From [Flavobacterium] thermophilum (lineage in GTDB: Bacteria > Bacillota > Bacilli > Bacillales > Anoxybacillaceae), in the NCBI GenBank assembly GCA_900450595.1, contig UGGS01000001.1, forward strand, positions 1,736,001-1,800,000: a stretch of DNA of 64,000 nucleotides, in the 5' to 3' direction. Below, in pieces: positions 51,595 to 61,845 of the stretch (its first letter is position 1; every line of letters starts with the position of its first letter). A program made the translations under genes and the position numbers. The notes beneath the pieces were generated by a model. It made no database searches. It saw only the letters and a list, made by a program, of their open reading frames with translations, and was not told where the DNA came from.

Positions 51595-52314
51595 CTACCG
51601 GCCCGAAGACGGCGCCATTTCCACGAGCGGATTGTCTTTGCCGCTTGGCGGAGGGACATCGCGGATGGGAATGAGCTGCTTCCATTTCTCAAGCTGCGGC
51701 GCGTAAAAGGCGCGGACATTGATGGAATAGGCGAGCGGTTGCACGTCGACAGCGGTGGACGTCAACTCCGGCGGGCCGGTAAACGTCAATCCTTCCACCG
51801 CCAAAATGCGCTCGGAGTGCTCAAGCACCTCTAAAAACCGTTCAAGCTGATAATAGGAGGGAGATTCCACCGTCAATTGGGCGGTAATAGACTGGATGCC
51901 GCTTGGAGGAATCAACGCCTTGTCTCCGGACGCCTTGCTTTCCGCTCCATTCGCGTTCCCTTGCGAAGGAGATTCTCCGGTTCCTTGCCCTTCAGCGAAG
52001 CTGACGCTCAATAACCGGCTGTCAGAAATATATTCCGCTTTTTGAAACGCCAGCAACAGTTGGTCGGCGAACGGGCGCACCAGCACTTTCCTCTGCAAAG
52101 CCGCCAGGCTCTCTGCCGTTTCTTCTCGATTCCCCGCCGCCTGCTTTTTCATTGCAGCCAACACGTTTTTCTCGCTTTGTACGACCGCCTCGAGCCGATC
52201 CATTTGTTCGTAGCGCGGCATGAGCACAAAAACATAGAAAGCGGCAAACAAAAGAGCGGCAAGAAGAAACACCCCGGTAAACACGAGCGGCCATTTTCCA
52301 AAACGGCCCATCAT
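51595..52314 (-). CDS. pilO: Type IV pilus assembly protein PilO-like
   Basis: This 239-residue protein has one N-terminal TM segment (WPLVFTGVFLLAALLFAAFY) and a coiled coil (MDRLEAVVQSEKNVLAAMKK). A periplasmic-type ferredoxin-like domain follows (SITAQLTVESPSYYQLERFL). It has the PilO layout and follows pilN with a four-base overlap. It would form the inner membrane alignment complex with PilM and PilN. Confidence 0.82.
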   Translation of the reverse strand: MMGRFGKWPLVFTGVFLLAALLFAAFYVFVLMPRYEQMDRLEAVVQSEKNVLAAMKKQAAGNREETAESLAALQRKVLVRPFADQLLLAFQKAEYISDSRLLSVSFAEGQGTGESPSQGNANGAESKASGDKALIPPSGIQSITAQLTVESPSYYQLERFLEVLEHSERILAVEGLTFTGPPELTSTAVDVQPLAYSINVRAFYAPQLEKWKQLIPIRDVPPPSGKDNPLVEMAPSSGR

Positions 52315-52872
52315 TCGTTGTCCCCCTCTTTTCCTGTCGGCTGAAGTTCCAGCTCATATTGCGCGATATACCGCGGCACGATCGTTTCCCCCTCTGCCCC
52401 GCCGCTTTCGCCGCTGGCCGAGATGCCGGTCAATTTGACGGCTTTGACCAAATGAACTTCCTCAAGCCGATCTAAATAATAGGCCGCTTCTTCCGCCGCA
52501 TCAAACTGCACTGTCATCGTCACCGTCTTTTGACCGGCATACGAAAAGTTCATGATAAAGCCGCGCTCCGGCAGTTGTTTGGCCAACGCACGCAACAGCG
52601 GCACCGTTTTGAGCGGATAACGGTTCGCCCATTCGACCGCTTTCGCAAGCTCTTGCTCAGCTTGCTGCTGCTCCGTCGTTTTTCCCTTCGCCTCCATCGC
52701 CGCCTGCTCAGCGCGCACTTGCCGAAGCTCCCCTTCAAGCGCCGCGAGCCGTTGATTCGCACGCTCCATCAGCCAGTAGCCTCCCCCAGCGCCAAGCAGC
52801 AGAAGCAAAACGGCGAAGGCCGCCAGCACGGCGCGGCTCTTTGCGCGGCAGCAAGTTGATGTCAACGATCAT
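52311..52872 (-). pseudogene. pilN: Type IV pilus assembly protein PilN-like, frameshifted near its start
   Basis: From ATG at 52872 the frame reads MIVDINLLPRKEP, the classic PilN N-terminus, but then runs into an unrelated frame. The remainder of PilN (SRAVLAAFAVLLLLLG TM segment, then NQRLAALEGELRQVRAEQAA and FDAAEEAAYYLDRLEEV) is in a different frame. That frame is open only from an internal ATG at 52865 that gives the unnatural start TSTCCRAK. The shift lies near 52836. Either a real mutation or a sequencing error; downstream codons are otherwise normal (about 184 residues). Confidence 0.8.
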
Positions 52873-53800
52873 GGTCAGCCATTCCTTCTTTCAACGCCAA
52901 TCCCCAGGCGAGATGATAACGATCCGGCAACGGATCAATCGAGCGAGAAAGCCGCTCCGGCGGCACATCAAGCCGCTCTGACATAACGGCAAACACATCG
53001 TCAAGCCGCGGATGGTCGCCGGTGAGGAAGAGGCGCGTAATTTGCTGTTTTCCTTGCTGGATGGAAAACGAATAAAAGCTCATCATCCGCTCGATTTCCT
53101 TATACACCTCCGCAAACGGGTCAACGATCGGCATCGTTCGCTCCCCGGGCGCCTCAAGCGGCACATGGCGCATAAACTGCGGCAAATGGCGGTGGAAGAC
53201 GCTCAAATTGACAGCCGATTCGTCAAACTGGACAAGCAAAATGTGGTCGTCCGCCGCGGCTTGTCCGGCAACAAAAAACGGGCGATAGGCGCAAAGCGGG
53301 GACACATCGGCCGCCACCGGGCGCAGGCCTGCGTCTTCCAAGAGCGCCGCATATTCGGCCACCGCCTCTTCCGGCGCGGCAAACAACAGCACGTTCAGCA
53401 CCTCGTTTGTTCTCTCGGCCACGACGTAGTCAAACACCGGATCGGCGAACGGAAGCGGAATCGATTCACCAAGCTCCATAAACAAATAGCCGCGGATGTC
53501 CTCGTCCGACAAATGAGCGGGAAGCGGCAAATGGCGGATCATCACAAACGGATCGGGAACGACAAAGCGGACACGCCGCCCGTCAAGTTTCCATTCGTCA
53601 ACACATTCGTCCAAAATCATCGCCAACGTTTCCCAATCGGCGATTTTTCCATCGCGAATGATGCCGGGCGGCAAGGCTCGCTCGCCCCATCGCCTCGCCT
53701 CGGGCGGCTGTCCCGGCTTTGCTTCCACATAGCGGAGGACATGATCTTTGATGATGATATTCGCCTGTTTCGCCTTTCGCCGCCATAACGCCATCTTCAT
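52862..53800 (-). CDS. pilM: Type IV pilus assembly ATPase-like protein PilM
   Basis: The 312 residues have the actin-like fold layout of PilM: an N-terminal strand with KQANIIIKDHVLRYVE in place of phosphate 1. LPAHLSDEDIRGYLFMELGE and VAADVSPLCAYRPFF, then HILLVQFDESAVNLSVFHR as phosphate 2, follow. It binds the PilN N-terminus (the INLLP motif). Its 3' end overlaps the original pilN start by 11 bases. Ribosome binding site AAAGGAAGCGG. Confidence 0.86.
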   Translation of the reverse strand: MKMALWRRKAKQANIIIKDHVLRYVEAKPGQPPEARRWGERALPPGIIRDGKIADWETLAMILDECVDEWKLDGRRVRFVVPDPFVMIRHLPLPAHLSDEDIRGYLFMELGESIPLPFADPVFDYVVAERTNEVLNVLLFAAPEEAVAEYAALLEDAGLRPVAADVSPLCAYRPFFVAGQAAADDHILLVQFDESAVNLSVFHRHLPQFMRHVPLEAPGERTMPIVDPFAEVYKEIERMMSFYSFSIQQGKQQITRLFLTGDHPRLDDVFAVMSERLDVPPERLSRSIDPLPDRYHLAWGLALKEGMADHDR

Positions 53801-53821
53801 TCCGCTTCCTTTCTGCCGTCT

Positions 53822-54568
53822 TTACATAATGAGTGAAATATACGCGCGCACGATCGCTTCTCCGAAGAAAAACGCGGTCAACGCCCCGAGTGCGATCGCC
53901 GGCGCAAACGGCATCGGCTTGCCGCGCCGCACGCGGCCCAACGCCATGCCGACAAGCCCGATCACCGTTCCGTACAACGTCGCCAAGAAAAACGCGAGCA
54001 ACACCATTTTCCAACCGAGCACAAACCCTAGCACGGCAAACAGCTTCACATCGCCGCCCCCCATCCCGCCTTTGGACAAAACGGCGATCAGCCATAAAAG
54101 CGAAAATCCGACCGCCGCCCCAAGGAGCATATCGGCCCACGGCAAAAATGGGATCACAAGCCGTTCAACCAAAAACAAACCGGCAAACACCAAAAGCACC
54201 CGGTCGGGGATGAGCATGTAGCGAAGATCGGAGACGACAATGATGGCAAACAAGCTGATCAACGTCCACGCCACAACGAGCCGCCCGCCCCAGCCGACCC
54301 ACATCGGCGCGGCCGTAAACAAGGCAGCGGTGGCCAATTCCATCGCCGGGTAAAGGGGGGAGATGCGCCCCCCGCACCCTTTGCATCTTCCTTTTTGCGC
54401 GACATACGAAACAACCGGGATGAGCTCCCCCGCCGACAGCGTCCGCCCGCACGCCGGACAATGCGACCGCGGCCTGATGATTGACTCCCCGACCGGCACC
54501 CGCAGCCCGACAACGTTAAAGAACGAGGCGAGGAGGAGGGAGTAGAGGAAAATAACCATAGCAATCAT
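53822..54568 (-). CDS. pilD: Prepilin peptidase (PilD/ComC family)
   Basis: This aspartyl protease of the inner membrane cleaves and N-methylates type IV prepilins. The 248 residues have the N-terminal zinc-binding tetracysteine domain (CPAC near residue 38 and CKGCGG near 66). The two catalytic aspartates are in SDLRYMLIPDRV and GGMGGGDVKL (the GxGD motif). Eight TM segments are predicted. Apparently intact. It could also serve competence pseudopilins if no second copy exists. Confidence 0.93.
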   Translation of the reverse strand: MIAMVIFLYSLLLASFFNVVGLRVPVGESIIRPRSHCPACGRTLSAGELIPVVSYVAQKGRCKGCGGRISPLYPAMELATAALFTAAPMWVGWGGRLVVAWTLISLFAIIVVSDLRYMLIPDRVLLVFAGLFLVERLVIPFLPWADMLLGAAVGFSLLWLIAVLSKGGMGGGDVKLFAVLGFVLGWKMVLLAFFLATLYGTVIGLVGMALGRVRRGKPMPFAPAIALGALTAFFFGEAIVRAYISLIM

Positions 54569-54605
54569 AATGAGACACCAATAAACCCAATTTTTAGGTG
54601 TGATA

Positions 54606-54900
54606 TTATTTGCTTAGTTCTTCTTCAGATGCAAGGTCGTCGTCATTTGTATCTACAAGACCTACTGAATCGTGTTCTTTTAAATAATACGTATACTTAC
54701 CTGAATTCCCCTGATGTACTTCTACTTTATATTGGCTATCATCTACGCTATCTAAATAGTCATTTAAATCTGTTTGGTCTAGCGTTTGAATTGAACTGTC
54801 GGCACTATCTGGTGTAAAACTATTAGCTGTCATATACATCTTAGCTGCATTGATAATTTGAATTCCCTCAGCAATCTTTGCATCATTTTTTGACTTATTA
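54606..54900 (-). pseudogene. Prepilin gene missing its N-terminus, cut by an IS end
   Basis: The remaining frame reads NKSKNDAKIAEGIQIINAAK, the usual segment after the hydrophobic pilin helix, then a globular tail ending LASEEELSK. The leader, cleavage site and hydrophobic helix are absent because the IS left end lies at 54901. The frame continues into the IS without a prepilin start. Base composition is clearly more AT-rich than that of pilD or pilM. In comparable clusters this major pilin follows the pilB, pilT and pilC genes, none of which is present. Confidence 0.82.
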
Positions 54901-56268
54901 CTGTAGATGAGCAAATTCACTGACATAAATTGACAACTAAACAAAAAAGGAGACATGAACCCGATTCCTTGGTTAGAATAGATGTACCACCAACTATCCA
55001 CAAGGAGGTTCATGTCTCATGAATAGATTAGCACATCACCAAGGAATCCACAAGTTTTTCTTCACGCTGGGGTTGACGCTGCAGCTTTCCAAACCGGTCA
55101 TCAAGCATCTCATTCATATTGTCGATGCCTTGACCACCAAGGGATTCTCGGGAACATTGACTGATATTCATTACTGGAGCTTTCATCCGAATCATCGAAC
55201 GACGCTCCGTCACTTTTTCACGAAAAGCCCTTGGAACGAGGAAAGGCTGCTTGGGAAGCTTCAAGAGTGGATCCTTTCCCAGGTCGAACGACTGGCCAAA
55301 CGGAAGAATCAACCCCTTTTTGTTTCGATTGATGATACGATTTGCCAAAAAACGAAGCCTTCGTCACGGGCTGTGCACGCCATTCAAGGGTGCGACTGGC
55401 ACTACTCGCATAAAGATCATCAATCGGTCTGGGGGCATTCGCTCGTTTGGCTGATGGTGCACACCTTCACGCAGGCGTTCCCATTTGCGTTCCGCCTGTA
55501 TGACAAGAAAGCGGGAAAAAGCAAGATCGACCTGGCGATTGAGATGCTTTCCTCGCTCAAGGTGAAGCGGGCTCAGCCGGTGTATGTGCTCATGGATTCG
55601 TGGTATCCGTCCAAAAAGCTCATTGAAGCCTGCTTGAAACAGGGATTCCATGTCATCGCGATGCTCAAGACGAACCGGATTCTCTACCCGAAAGGCATCG
55701 CCATCCAAGCCAAGCAGTTCGCCCGCTATATCGAGTCCAAAGACACCCGCCTCGTCACGGTGGGGCAGGAGCGTTATCGCGTGTATCGCTATGAGGGGGC
55801 CATCCATGGCCTCGATGACGCGGTGGTGTTGCTGGCTTGGAAGGCGGATCAGCCGATGGCGCCGGAACATCTTCATTGCATCTTGAGCACCGACCGGGAA
55901 CTCGGGGACGAAGACATCTTGCGTTACTATGCTCAGCGCTGGACGATCGAGTGCTTTTTCCGGCAGGCGAAAGATCAACTGAAGCTGGATGGATACCGCG
56001 TTCGCCACATTCGGGCGGTGAAACGGTATTGGGCGGTGGTGCTGCTCTCCTGCGTGTACAGCATCGCCGAATCCCGACAAAACCTCTCCACCGGGCTGGA
56101 GCTTCTTCGGTCGCGGAAAGACCACAGCGTCGTCGAGTTCATTTATGACGCTGCAAAGCAAGATATTCCCATTGATGTGATCAAAAAACAGCTTCGTATC
56201 GCGTAAGGGGTACCCTGTTTGTCTCTCTAACCATGGAAATTATTGTAATGAAAAATGCTCATCTACAG
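54901..56268 (+). mobile_element. IS4-superfamily insertion sequence, complete
   Basis: The element is 1368 bp with inverted repeats. CTGTAGATGAGCA at 54901-54913 is matched perfectly by TGCTCATCTACAG at 56256-56268; similarity beyond 13 bases is weak. One intact transposase gene fills it. The left flank ends TTA and the right flank begins TTA, but no longer direct repeat is visible. The left side lies in a prepilin gene and the right side in a different gene, so the flanks were not originally contiguous. Confidence 0.88.
55019..56206 (+). CDS. DDE transposase, IS4/IS701-like
   Basis: This 395-residue DDE transposase appears intact. First catalytic Asp in FVSIDDTICQK, second in VYVLMDSWYPSKKLIE. 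The third region has the exact Y-(2)-R-(3)-E-(6)-K signature (YAQRWTIECFFRQAK), which defines the IS4 superfamily. The ribosome binding site CAAGGAGG lies a few bases before the ATG at 55019. It starts about 120 bases inside the left end. Confidence 0.93.
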   Translation: MNRLAHHQGIHKFFFTLGLTLQLSKPVIKHLIHIVDALTTKGFSGTLTDIHYWSFHPNHRTTLRHFFTKSPWNEERLLGKLQEWILSQVERLAKRKNQPLFVSIDDTICQKTKPSSRAVHAIQGCDWHYSHKDHQSVWGHSLVWLMVHTFTQAFPFAFRLYDKKAGKSKIDLAIEMLSSLKVKRAQPVYVLMDSWYPSKKLIEACLKQGFHVIAMLKTNRILYPKGIAIQAKQFARYIESKDTRLVTVGQERYRVYRYEGAIHGLDDAVVLLAWKADQPMAPEHLHCILSTDRELGDEDILRYYAQRWTIECFFRQAKDQLKLDGYRVRHIRAVKRYWAVVLLSCVYSIAESRQNLSTGLELLRSRKDHSVVEFIYDAAKQDIPIDVIKKQLRIA

Positions 56269-57175
56269 TTACATACTTTTTTCGCACCGGGTCGTTAAAA
56301 TACGACTGCGCAAGCGACAGCGCCGCCGAATAGTTCGTGCCGCCTCCAGCGGTCAAACTGTCGCCGACCGTCCGAATTTTCTCGAGTTGGGCGGCGACAT
56401 TCGGCTGATCCCCAAACGGCACGATATCTCTCACCGAGTCAGAAAATGGAATAAGGGCAAACCGGTCATTCGGATGGGAATGGGCTTTAAAGTAATCGAC
56501 AGCCGAGCGGAGCGCCGTCTTGGCGCTCGAAAGCTTCTCCCATGTCATCGAGCCGGAGACGTCAAACACAAACACAACGTCGATCGGCGGACGGACTGGC
56601 GACGAAACGGCCCCTTGTGGAATGAGCGTCACATCGAGCCGTCCTTCGGCATTGCCGTTCGGCGGCTTGGCGTATTCCGGCTGTGAAAACGAAAGGGAAA
56701 AATCCAATTTAGCCGTGCTCGCCTCACTTTGCCTCGTATATTGATAAGGCGTCTGTGGGAACGAAAAATACACATCCTCTTTTCCATTTCCTAACACGCG
56801 ATACGCATCGACGGTGATTTGGTAAGTCACCATCGTTCCCGGAGCCGACGGCCAATTCTCGCGCATATCAAGAGAAAACGTATACTTTTTCTCACCGTTT
56901 CGGTCCGCCGGCGTTTCCACCGCTTCGGCTCGGTAGCTGACTGCCGTGCCGCTTTGTTCCTTCGGCTGAATGCGAATCATAAAGTAGCGAATGCTGTTCC
57001 CTTGCCCGTTGCCGCTCCCTGGTGCGGTCGCCCATCCCTCAATCTTCTCATCCGAAACGAACGTAATGGCCCCCTCTGTTTGATCGGCATACACAACACC
57101 TGCTTTCATCGGCCATAGGCTTGCCATCAGCCAAAACAACATTCCCCATAAAAGCCAGCCGCGCCACCGCTTCAT
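56269..57175 (-). pseudogene. Von Willebrand factor A-domain exported protein, C-terminus lost at the IS
   Basis: The N-terminus is a signal peptide (WRGWLLWGMLFWLMASLWPM, cleavage near VYADQ). A beta-rich region follows, and from about residue 215 a VWA domain with MIDAS motif DVSGSMTWEK. The native frame is cut at the IS right end in the VWA domain (NDPVRKKYV) and ends in the IS at 56240 after eight foreign codons. The start at 57175 has GGGAGGGGAGG upstream. It was probably the first gene of the pilus-related cluster downstream of folC. Confidence 0.85.
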
Positions 57176-57243
57176 GCGCCTCCCCTCCCGCGCCAAAAGA
57201 ACTATCTTTCTTCCATTATATCAATCCTTTTCATCGCTTGGCA

Positions 57244-58539
57244 TTATTTTTTTAAACGTTTTCGCACTTCAGATATAAAGTAAAGCGATCCTGTAATGAG
57301 CATCAACTCATCACTTCCCATTTGTTTTTTCTTTTCCCCGATCCAGCCGATCCAATCACCTGTCACCGCTTTCTGCGGATGGGACGAAAGGTCCGCCAAC
57401 TGTTCCGCCGCTGCCGCGCGCGGAAAATCAAACGTGGTAAACGTGATCGTATGCGCGAGCTCATCAAGCAGCTGAATCATCCGCTCAAGCGGCTTGTCTG
57501 TCAGCGCGGCGAACAAGACATGGACGCGTTTGTCAGGATAATGGGCGCGCACCGTCTCCACGAGCGAGCGAATCCCGGCTTCGTTATGGGCGCCGTCGAG
57601 AATGATGAGCGGACTATCGCTCACCCGCTCAAACCGGCCGGGCCAAGCGGCTGTGGCCAACCCATCGGCGATATGCTCCGGATCGATCAAAAACGAATAG
57701 CCAAGGCGCAATAGTTCGGCCGCCATCACTGCCACCGCCGCGTTTTCGACTTGATGGGCGCCGGGCATTTGAATGCGCAAATCGCGATATTCGGCAAACG
57801 GCGTGACAAGCGAAAACTGCTCCCCTTCCACCGTCGCCTGCCGGTCGGAAACGGTGAAATCGACGCCGAGACGATATGTTTTCGCTTTCCGCTCCGCCGC
57901 CGTCTTGGCGATCACATCCCACGCCTCGGGCTCGTTGACCGCTGTCACAAGCGGAATCCCTGATTTAATGATCCCCGCTTTTTCCGCGGCGATCTGATCG
58001 AGCGTATCGCCTAAGATGTTCATATGATCGTAGCTGACGTTCGTAATGACAGAAACGAGCGGATAAATGATGTTAGTTGAGTCCAAGCGGCCGCCGAGCC
58101 CGACTTCAATGAGCACGATGTCTTGGATGTTTTGTTTGCCGAAATAATACAACATCATCGCCGTGATCACTTCAAACTCGGTCGGTCCGCCAAACTCTGT
58201 TTGTTCCAACTCATCGGCAAGCGGCTGAATGACTCGCACGAGCTCGACGATCTCTTGATCGGAAATCGGTTCGCCGTTGATGCTGATTCGTTCGTTAAAC
58301 TGCTCGACATACGGCGAGGTGAACGTGCCGACCGAATAGCCCGCCGCCTGCAAAATCGAGCGCAAATAGGCGACCGTTGACCCTTTGCCGTTCGTTCCCC
58401 CGATATGGACGGCGCGGACGCGGCGTTCCGGGTGGCCAAGTTTTTCCATCATCCATTCCATCCGTTTCAATCCCGGTTTCATGCCGAGCCGCAGCCGCCC
58501 GTGAATCCAGGAGACCGCTTCTTCATACGTTCGAACCAT
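57244..58539 (-). CDS. folC: Folylpolyglutamate synthase / dihydrofolate synthase
   Basis: This Mur-ligase-fold enzyme adds glutamates to folates. The 431 residues have the ATP-binding loop GTNGKGSTV near residue 48. FTSPYVEQFNERI (omega loop), EVGLGGRLDSTN and ILDGAHNEAGI follow. ATG at 58539 (MVRTYEEAV) is chosen because GGAGG is nine bases away; an ATG two codons earlier is too close. Downstream of valS. Confidence 0.95.
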   Translation of the reverse strand: MVRTYEEAVSWIHGRLRLGMKPGLKRMEWMMEKLGHPERRVRAVHIGGTNGKGSTVAYLRSILQAAGYSVGTFTSPYVEQFNERISINGEPISDQEIVELVRVIQPLADELEQTEFGGPTEFEVITAMMLYYFGKQNIQDIVLIEVGLGGRLDSTNIIYPLVSVITNVSYDHMNILGDTLDQIAAEKAGIIKSGIPLVTAVNEPEAWDVIAKTAAERKAKTYRLGVDFTVSDRQATVEGEQFSLVTPFAEYRDLRIQMPGAHQVENAAVAVMAAELLRLGYSFLIDPEHIADGLATAAWPGRFERVSDSPLIILDGAHNEAGIRSLVETVRAHYPDKRVHVLFAALTDKPLERMIQLLDELAHTITFTTFDFPRAAAAEQLADLSSHPQKAVTGDWIGWIGEKKKQMGSDELMLITGSLYFISEVRKRLKK

Positions 58540-58696
58540 GTTCATCGTCCTCCTTTTTCCATTGGTGTCTTGCCGCCCCCTGCCGGCTTCATGCGGCAGA
58601 TGCGCCACACATCGAGAAGCGTGGCGAAAGCGAGTATATGTTGACAACAAATCTCTTCTCGGAATATGACAAACCTTCCATCATGATCCATCGAAA

Positions 58697-58727
58697 AAGA
58701 CGAATCCACAGGAAAGCGGATTCGTCT
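58697..58727 (-). terminator. Terminator after valS
   Basis: AAGACGAATCC, a loop and GGATTCGTCTT are followed by TTTCG on the minus strand. Confidence 0.85.
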
Positions 58728-58756
58728 TCATCATAATCAACCGCCAGATCGTTTGT

Positions 58757-61399
58757 CTACCGTTTGAGCTCGGCGAGGCGCGCCTTGACGGCTTCGCGTT
58801 TTTCGATGTAATCTTGCCGCTTGCGCCGCTCTTCTTCGACGACATGAGCCGGCGCTTTCGCCAAAAAGCCTTCGTTCGCCAGTTTCTTTTCGACGCGCTC
58901 GACTTCTTTGTTCCATTTGTCAAGCTCTTTTTCAAGCCGCTTCATTTCTTCCTCAATATTGATCAATCCTTCAAGCGGCATGATGAGCTCGGCGCCGGTG
59001 ACGACCGCCGTCATCGCTTTGTCCGGCGCGGGAACGTTTGTATCAATCAAGAGCTCGCTCGGGTTGCAGAACCGCTCAAGATAGGCGCGGTTTTTCATGA
59101 GCACCGCCCGCACTTGTTCATCTTTCACCTTAATATAGAGCGCAATCGGCTTGCTCGGCGGCGTGTTCACTTCGGCGCGGACGTTGCGGACGGCGCGGAT
59201 GATGTCCACAAGCATCCGCATTTCTTCCGCGGCTTCTTCGTTCGACAGCTCAGGGCGCACTTGCGGCCACGGAGCGACGGTGATCGATTCGCCTTCATGC
59301 GGCAAGTTTTGCCAAATTTCCTCGGTAATGAACGGCATGAACGGGTGAAGCAGGCGCATCGTGTTGTCGAGCACATACGCCAACACGGAGCGTGTCGTCT
59401 TTTTCGCCGCTTCGTCGTCACCGTACAGCGGCAGCTTTGCCATTTCGATATACCAGTCGCACAAGTCGTCCCAAATAAAGTTGTACAGCGTACGCCCCGC
59501 TTCGCCGAATTCGTATTTCTCCGCGAGCTTCGTCACCGTATCGATCGTTTCGTTGAGACGCGTTAAAATCCAATGGTCGGCGACCGTTTTTTCGCCGCTC
59601 AAATCAAGCTCCTCGTACGTCATGCCGCCCATGTTCATTAAGGCGAAGCGCGAGGCGTTCCAAATTTTGTTAGCAAAATTCCACGTCGCTTCGACTTTTT
59701 CGGTGCTGAAGCGCAAGTCTTGCCCCGGCGAGCTGCCGGTCGCCAAGAAGTAACGGAGCGCATCGGCGCCGTACTGGTCGATCACATCCATCGGATCGAC
59801 GCCGTTGCCGAGCGATTTGCTCATTTTCCGCCCTTGGGCGTCGCGGACGAGGCCATGGATCAAGACATCTTTAAACGGCCGCTTCCCGGTGAATTCGAGC
59901 CCTTGGAAAATCATGCGCGACACCCAGAAGAAGATGATGTCATAGCCGGTGACAAGCACGTCGGTCGGGTAGTAGCGCTTGTAATCCGGAGATTCTGTAT
60001 CCGGCCAGCCCATTGTCGAGAACGGCCAGAGCGCCGAGCTGAACCATGTGTCGAGCACATCTGGATCTTGTTCCCAGTTTTCGATGTCTTTCGGCGGCTC
60101 ATGGTCAACGTAAATTTCGCCCGTTTCTTTATGGTACCATGCCGGGATGCGATGCCCCCACCAAAGCTGGCGCGAAATGCACCAGTCGCGGATGTTTTCA
60201 AGCCAATGCAAATACGTTTTTTCAAACCGTTCCGGCACGAACTGCACTTTGCCGTCGGTTTGCTGCAGCTTGATGGCGGCTTCGGCGAGCGGCTTCATTT
60301 TCACGAACCATTGCGTCGACAAATACGGTTCAATAACTGCGCCGCTTCGTTCGCTATGGCCGACCGAGTGAACATGCTCTTCAATCTTAAAGAGAACGCC
60401 TTGTTCTTGCAAATCGCGGACGATTTGCTTCCGGCATTCAAACCGGTCAAGCCCTTGGTATTGCAAGGCGTTTTCGTTCATCGTGCCGTCTTCGTTCATG
60501 ACAAGAATGCGCGGCAAATTGTGGCGGTTGCCGATTTCAAAGTCGTTCGGGTCGTGCGCCGGCGTAATTTTGACCGCCCCAGAGCCGAATTCCATATCGA
60601 CGTACTCATCGGCGATGATCGGAATTTCGCGGCCGACGATCGGCAGCTTGACCGTTTTGCCGATCAAGTGCTTGTATCGCTCATCATCAGGGTGCACAGC
60701 AACGGCCGTATCGCCGAGCATCGTCTCCGGACGGGTCGTCGCCACTTCGATGAAGCCGGAGCCGTCGGCGAGCGGATAGCGCATATGGTAGAGCGCGCCT
60801 TTCACTTCTTTATAAACAACCTCAATGTCCGACAACGCGGTTTTCGTCACCGGATCCCAGTTGATGATGTATTCGCCGCGGTAAATGAGCCCTTTCCGGT
60901 AGAGCGAGACGAACACTTCGCGCACCGCTTTGGAAAGCCCTTCGTCAAGCGTAAACCGCTCGCGCGTGTAATCAAGCCCAAGCCCTAACTTCGCCCATTG
61001 ACTGCGAATATGGCCGGCGTATTCTTCCTTCCACTTCCACGTTTCTTCTAAAAATTTTTCCCGGCCTAAATCGTAGCGCGACAGCCCTTGCTGGCGCAAT
61101 TTTTCCTCGACTTTCGCCTGGGTGGCGATGCCGGCGTGATCCATTCCCGGAAGCCACAAAACGTCATACCCTTGCATCCGCTTCATGCGCGTAATGATGT
61201 CTTGCAGCGTCGTATCCCACGCATGCCCTAAGTGCAATTTGCCGGTGACGTTGGGCGGCGGGATGACGATCGTAAACGGTCGTTTGTTCGGATCACCGGT
61301 CGCTTCAAAAAATTTTCCTTTCAGCCACCATTCGTAGCGCCCGGCTTCAACGGCGCGATGGTCGTATTTCGGCGGCATCGACACTTCGTGCTGTGCCAT
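58757..61399 (-). CDS. valS: Valyl-tRNA synthetase
   Basis: This 880-residue class I synthetase has the HIGH-type motif HLGHAW (near residue 55) and KMSKS ([11 protein letters not shown] near 525). The editing domain lies between them ([15 protein letters not shown]). An anticodon-binding helical domain and a C-terminal coiled coil ([20 protein letters not shown]) follow. The start has GGAGGGAAATGAAAC upstream. Controlled by a T-box leader. Confidence 0.97.
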   Translation of the reverse strand: MAQHEVSMPPKYDHRAVEAGRYEWWLKGKFFEATGDPNKRPFTIVIPPPNVTGKLHLGHAWDTTLQDIITRMKRMQGYDVLWLPGMDHAGIATQAKVEEKLRQQGLSRYDLGREKFLEETWKWKEEYAGHIRSQWAKLGLGLDYTRERFTLDEGLSKAVREVFVSLYRKGLIYRGEYIINWDPVTKTALSDIEVVYKEVKGALYHMRYPLADGSGFIEVATTRPETMLGDTAVAVHPDDERYKHLIGKTVKLPIVGREIPIIADEYVDMEFGSGAVKITPAHDPNDFEIGNRHNLPRILVMNEDGTMNENALQYQGLDRFECRKQIVRDLQEQGVLFKIEEHVHSVGHSERSGAVIEPYLSTQWFVKMKPLAEAAIKLQQTDGKVQFVPERFEKTYLHWLENIRDWCISRQLWWGHRIPAWYHKETGEIYVDHEPPKDIENWEQDPDVLDTWFSSALWPFSTMGWPDTESPDYKRYYPTDVLVTGYDIIFFWVSRMIFQGLEFTGKRPFKDVLIHGLVRDAQGRKMSKSLGNGVDPMDVIDQYGADALRYFLATGSSPGQDLRFSTEKVEATWNFANKIWNASRFALMNMGGMTYEELDLSGEKTVADHWILTRLNETIDTVTKLAEKYEFGEAGRTLYNFIWDDLCDWYIEMAKLPLYGDDEAAKKTTRSVLAYVLDNTMRLLHPFMPFITEEIWQNLPHEGESITVAPWPQVRPELSNEEAAEEMRMLVDIIRAVRNVRAEVNTPPSKPIALYIKVKDEQVRAVLMKNRAYLERFCNPSELLIDTNVPAPDKAMTAVVTGAELIMPLEGLINIEEEMKRLEKELDKWNKEVERVEKKLANEGFLAKAPAHVVEEERRKRQDYIEKREAVKARLAELKR

Positions 61400-61439
61400 G
61401 TTTCATTTCCCTCCTTCAACATGATGGACAATGCGGCCG

Positions 61440-61842
61440 ACGGCGGCTTTCCTGCTTGGCAATGCCGCGCCGCCGGCAAGCAAAAAAGCCCCTTTCATCC
61501 GAAAAGGACGAAAGGAGCTGCTTTCGCGGTACCACCTTTTTTCTTAAGCCTAGAAGGCTGGTGATGAAGAGAACCGCAACACGGCCAACCCACCGGTGAA
61601 ACATCGACTGGCGAGCCCACAATCAGTTTGGTTGACCGGCCTTCTAGAAGCTTAAGCGCTTCATTGGCATAACGGCATGATGCCGGCTTCCTCTACTCGG
61701 CAGCAGCGCCGTTCAAAGAAGCAGCTCAAGGGCGACCTTCCAGCAGCCGTCATCCTAGGAAATCTCGCAGCTTCTGATTTCCCTCTCTGCAGGCGCGGAC
61801 CGCTGTACTCCTCCCCGTCTTCGCTTTTGTCGTCATGATTCG
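61440..61842 (-). ncRNA. T-box riboswitch controlling valS
   Basis: T-box core AAGGTGGTACCGCG (61525-61538) is followed by an intrinsic terminator (61487-61519: AGCTCCTTTCGTCC/GGATGAAAGGGGCT then TTTTTTG). Stem I carries an AGAGAGG motif near 61782-61788. A GTC valine triplet at 61734-61736 in the GAAGGTCGCCC context is the likely specifier. Read-through is expected with uncharged tRNA-Val. Confidence 0.93.
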
Positions 61843-61845
61843 ATT

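Noticed and set aside
59720..60988. 422-codon open frame on the plus strand
   Set aside because: It is the antisense shadow of valS, whose HLGHAW and KMSKS motifs are intact in the true frame.
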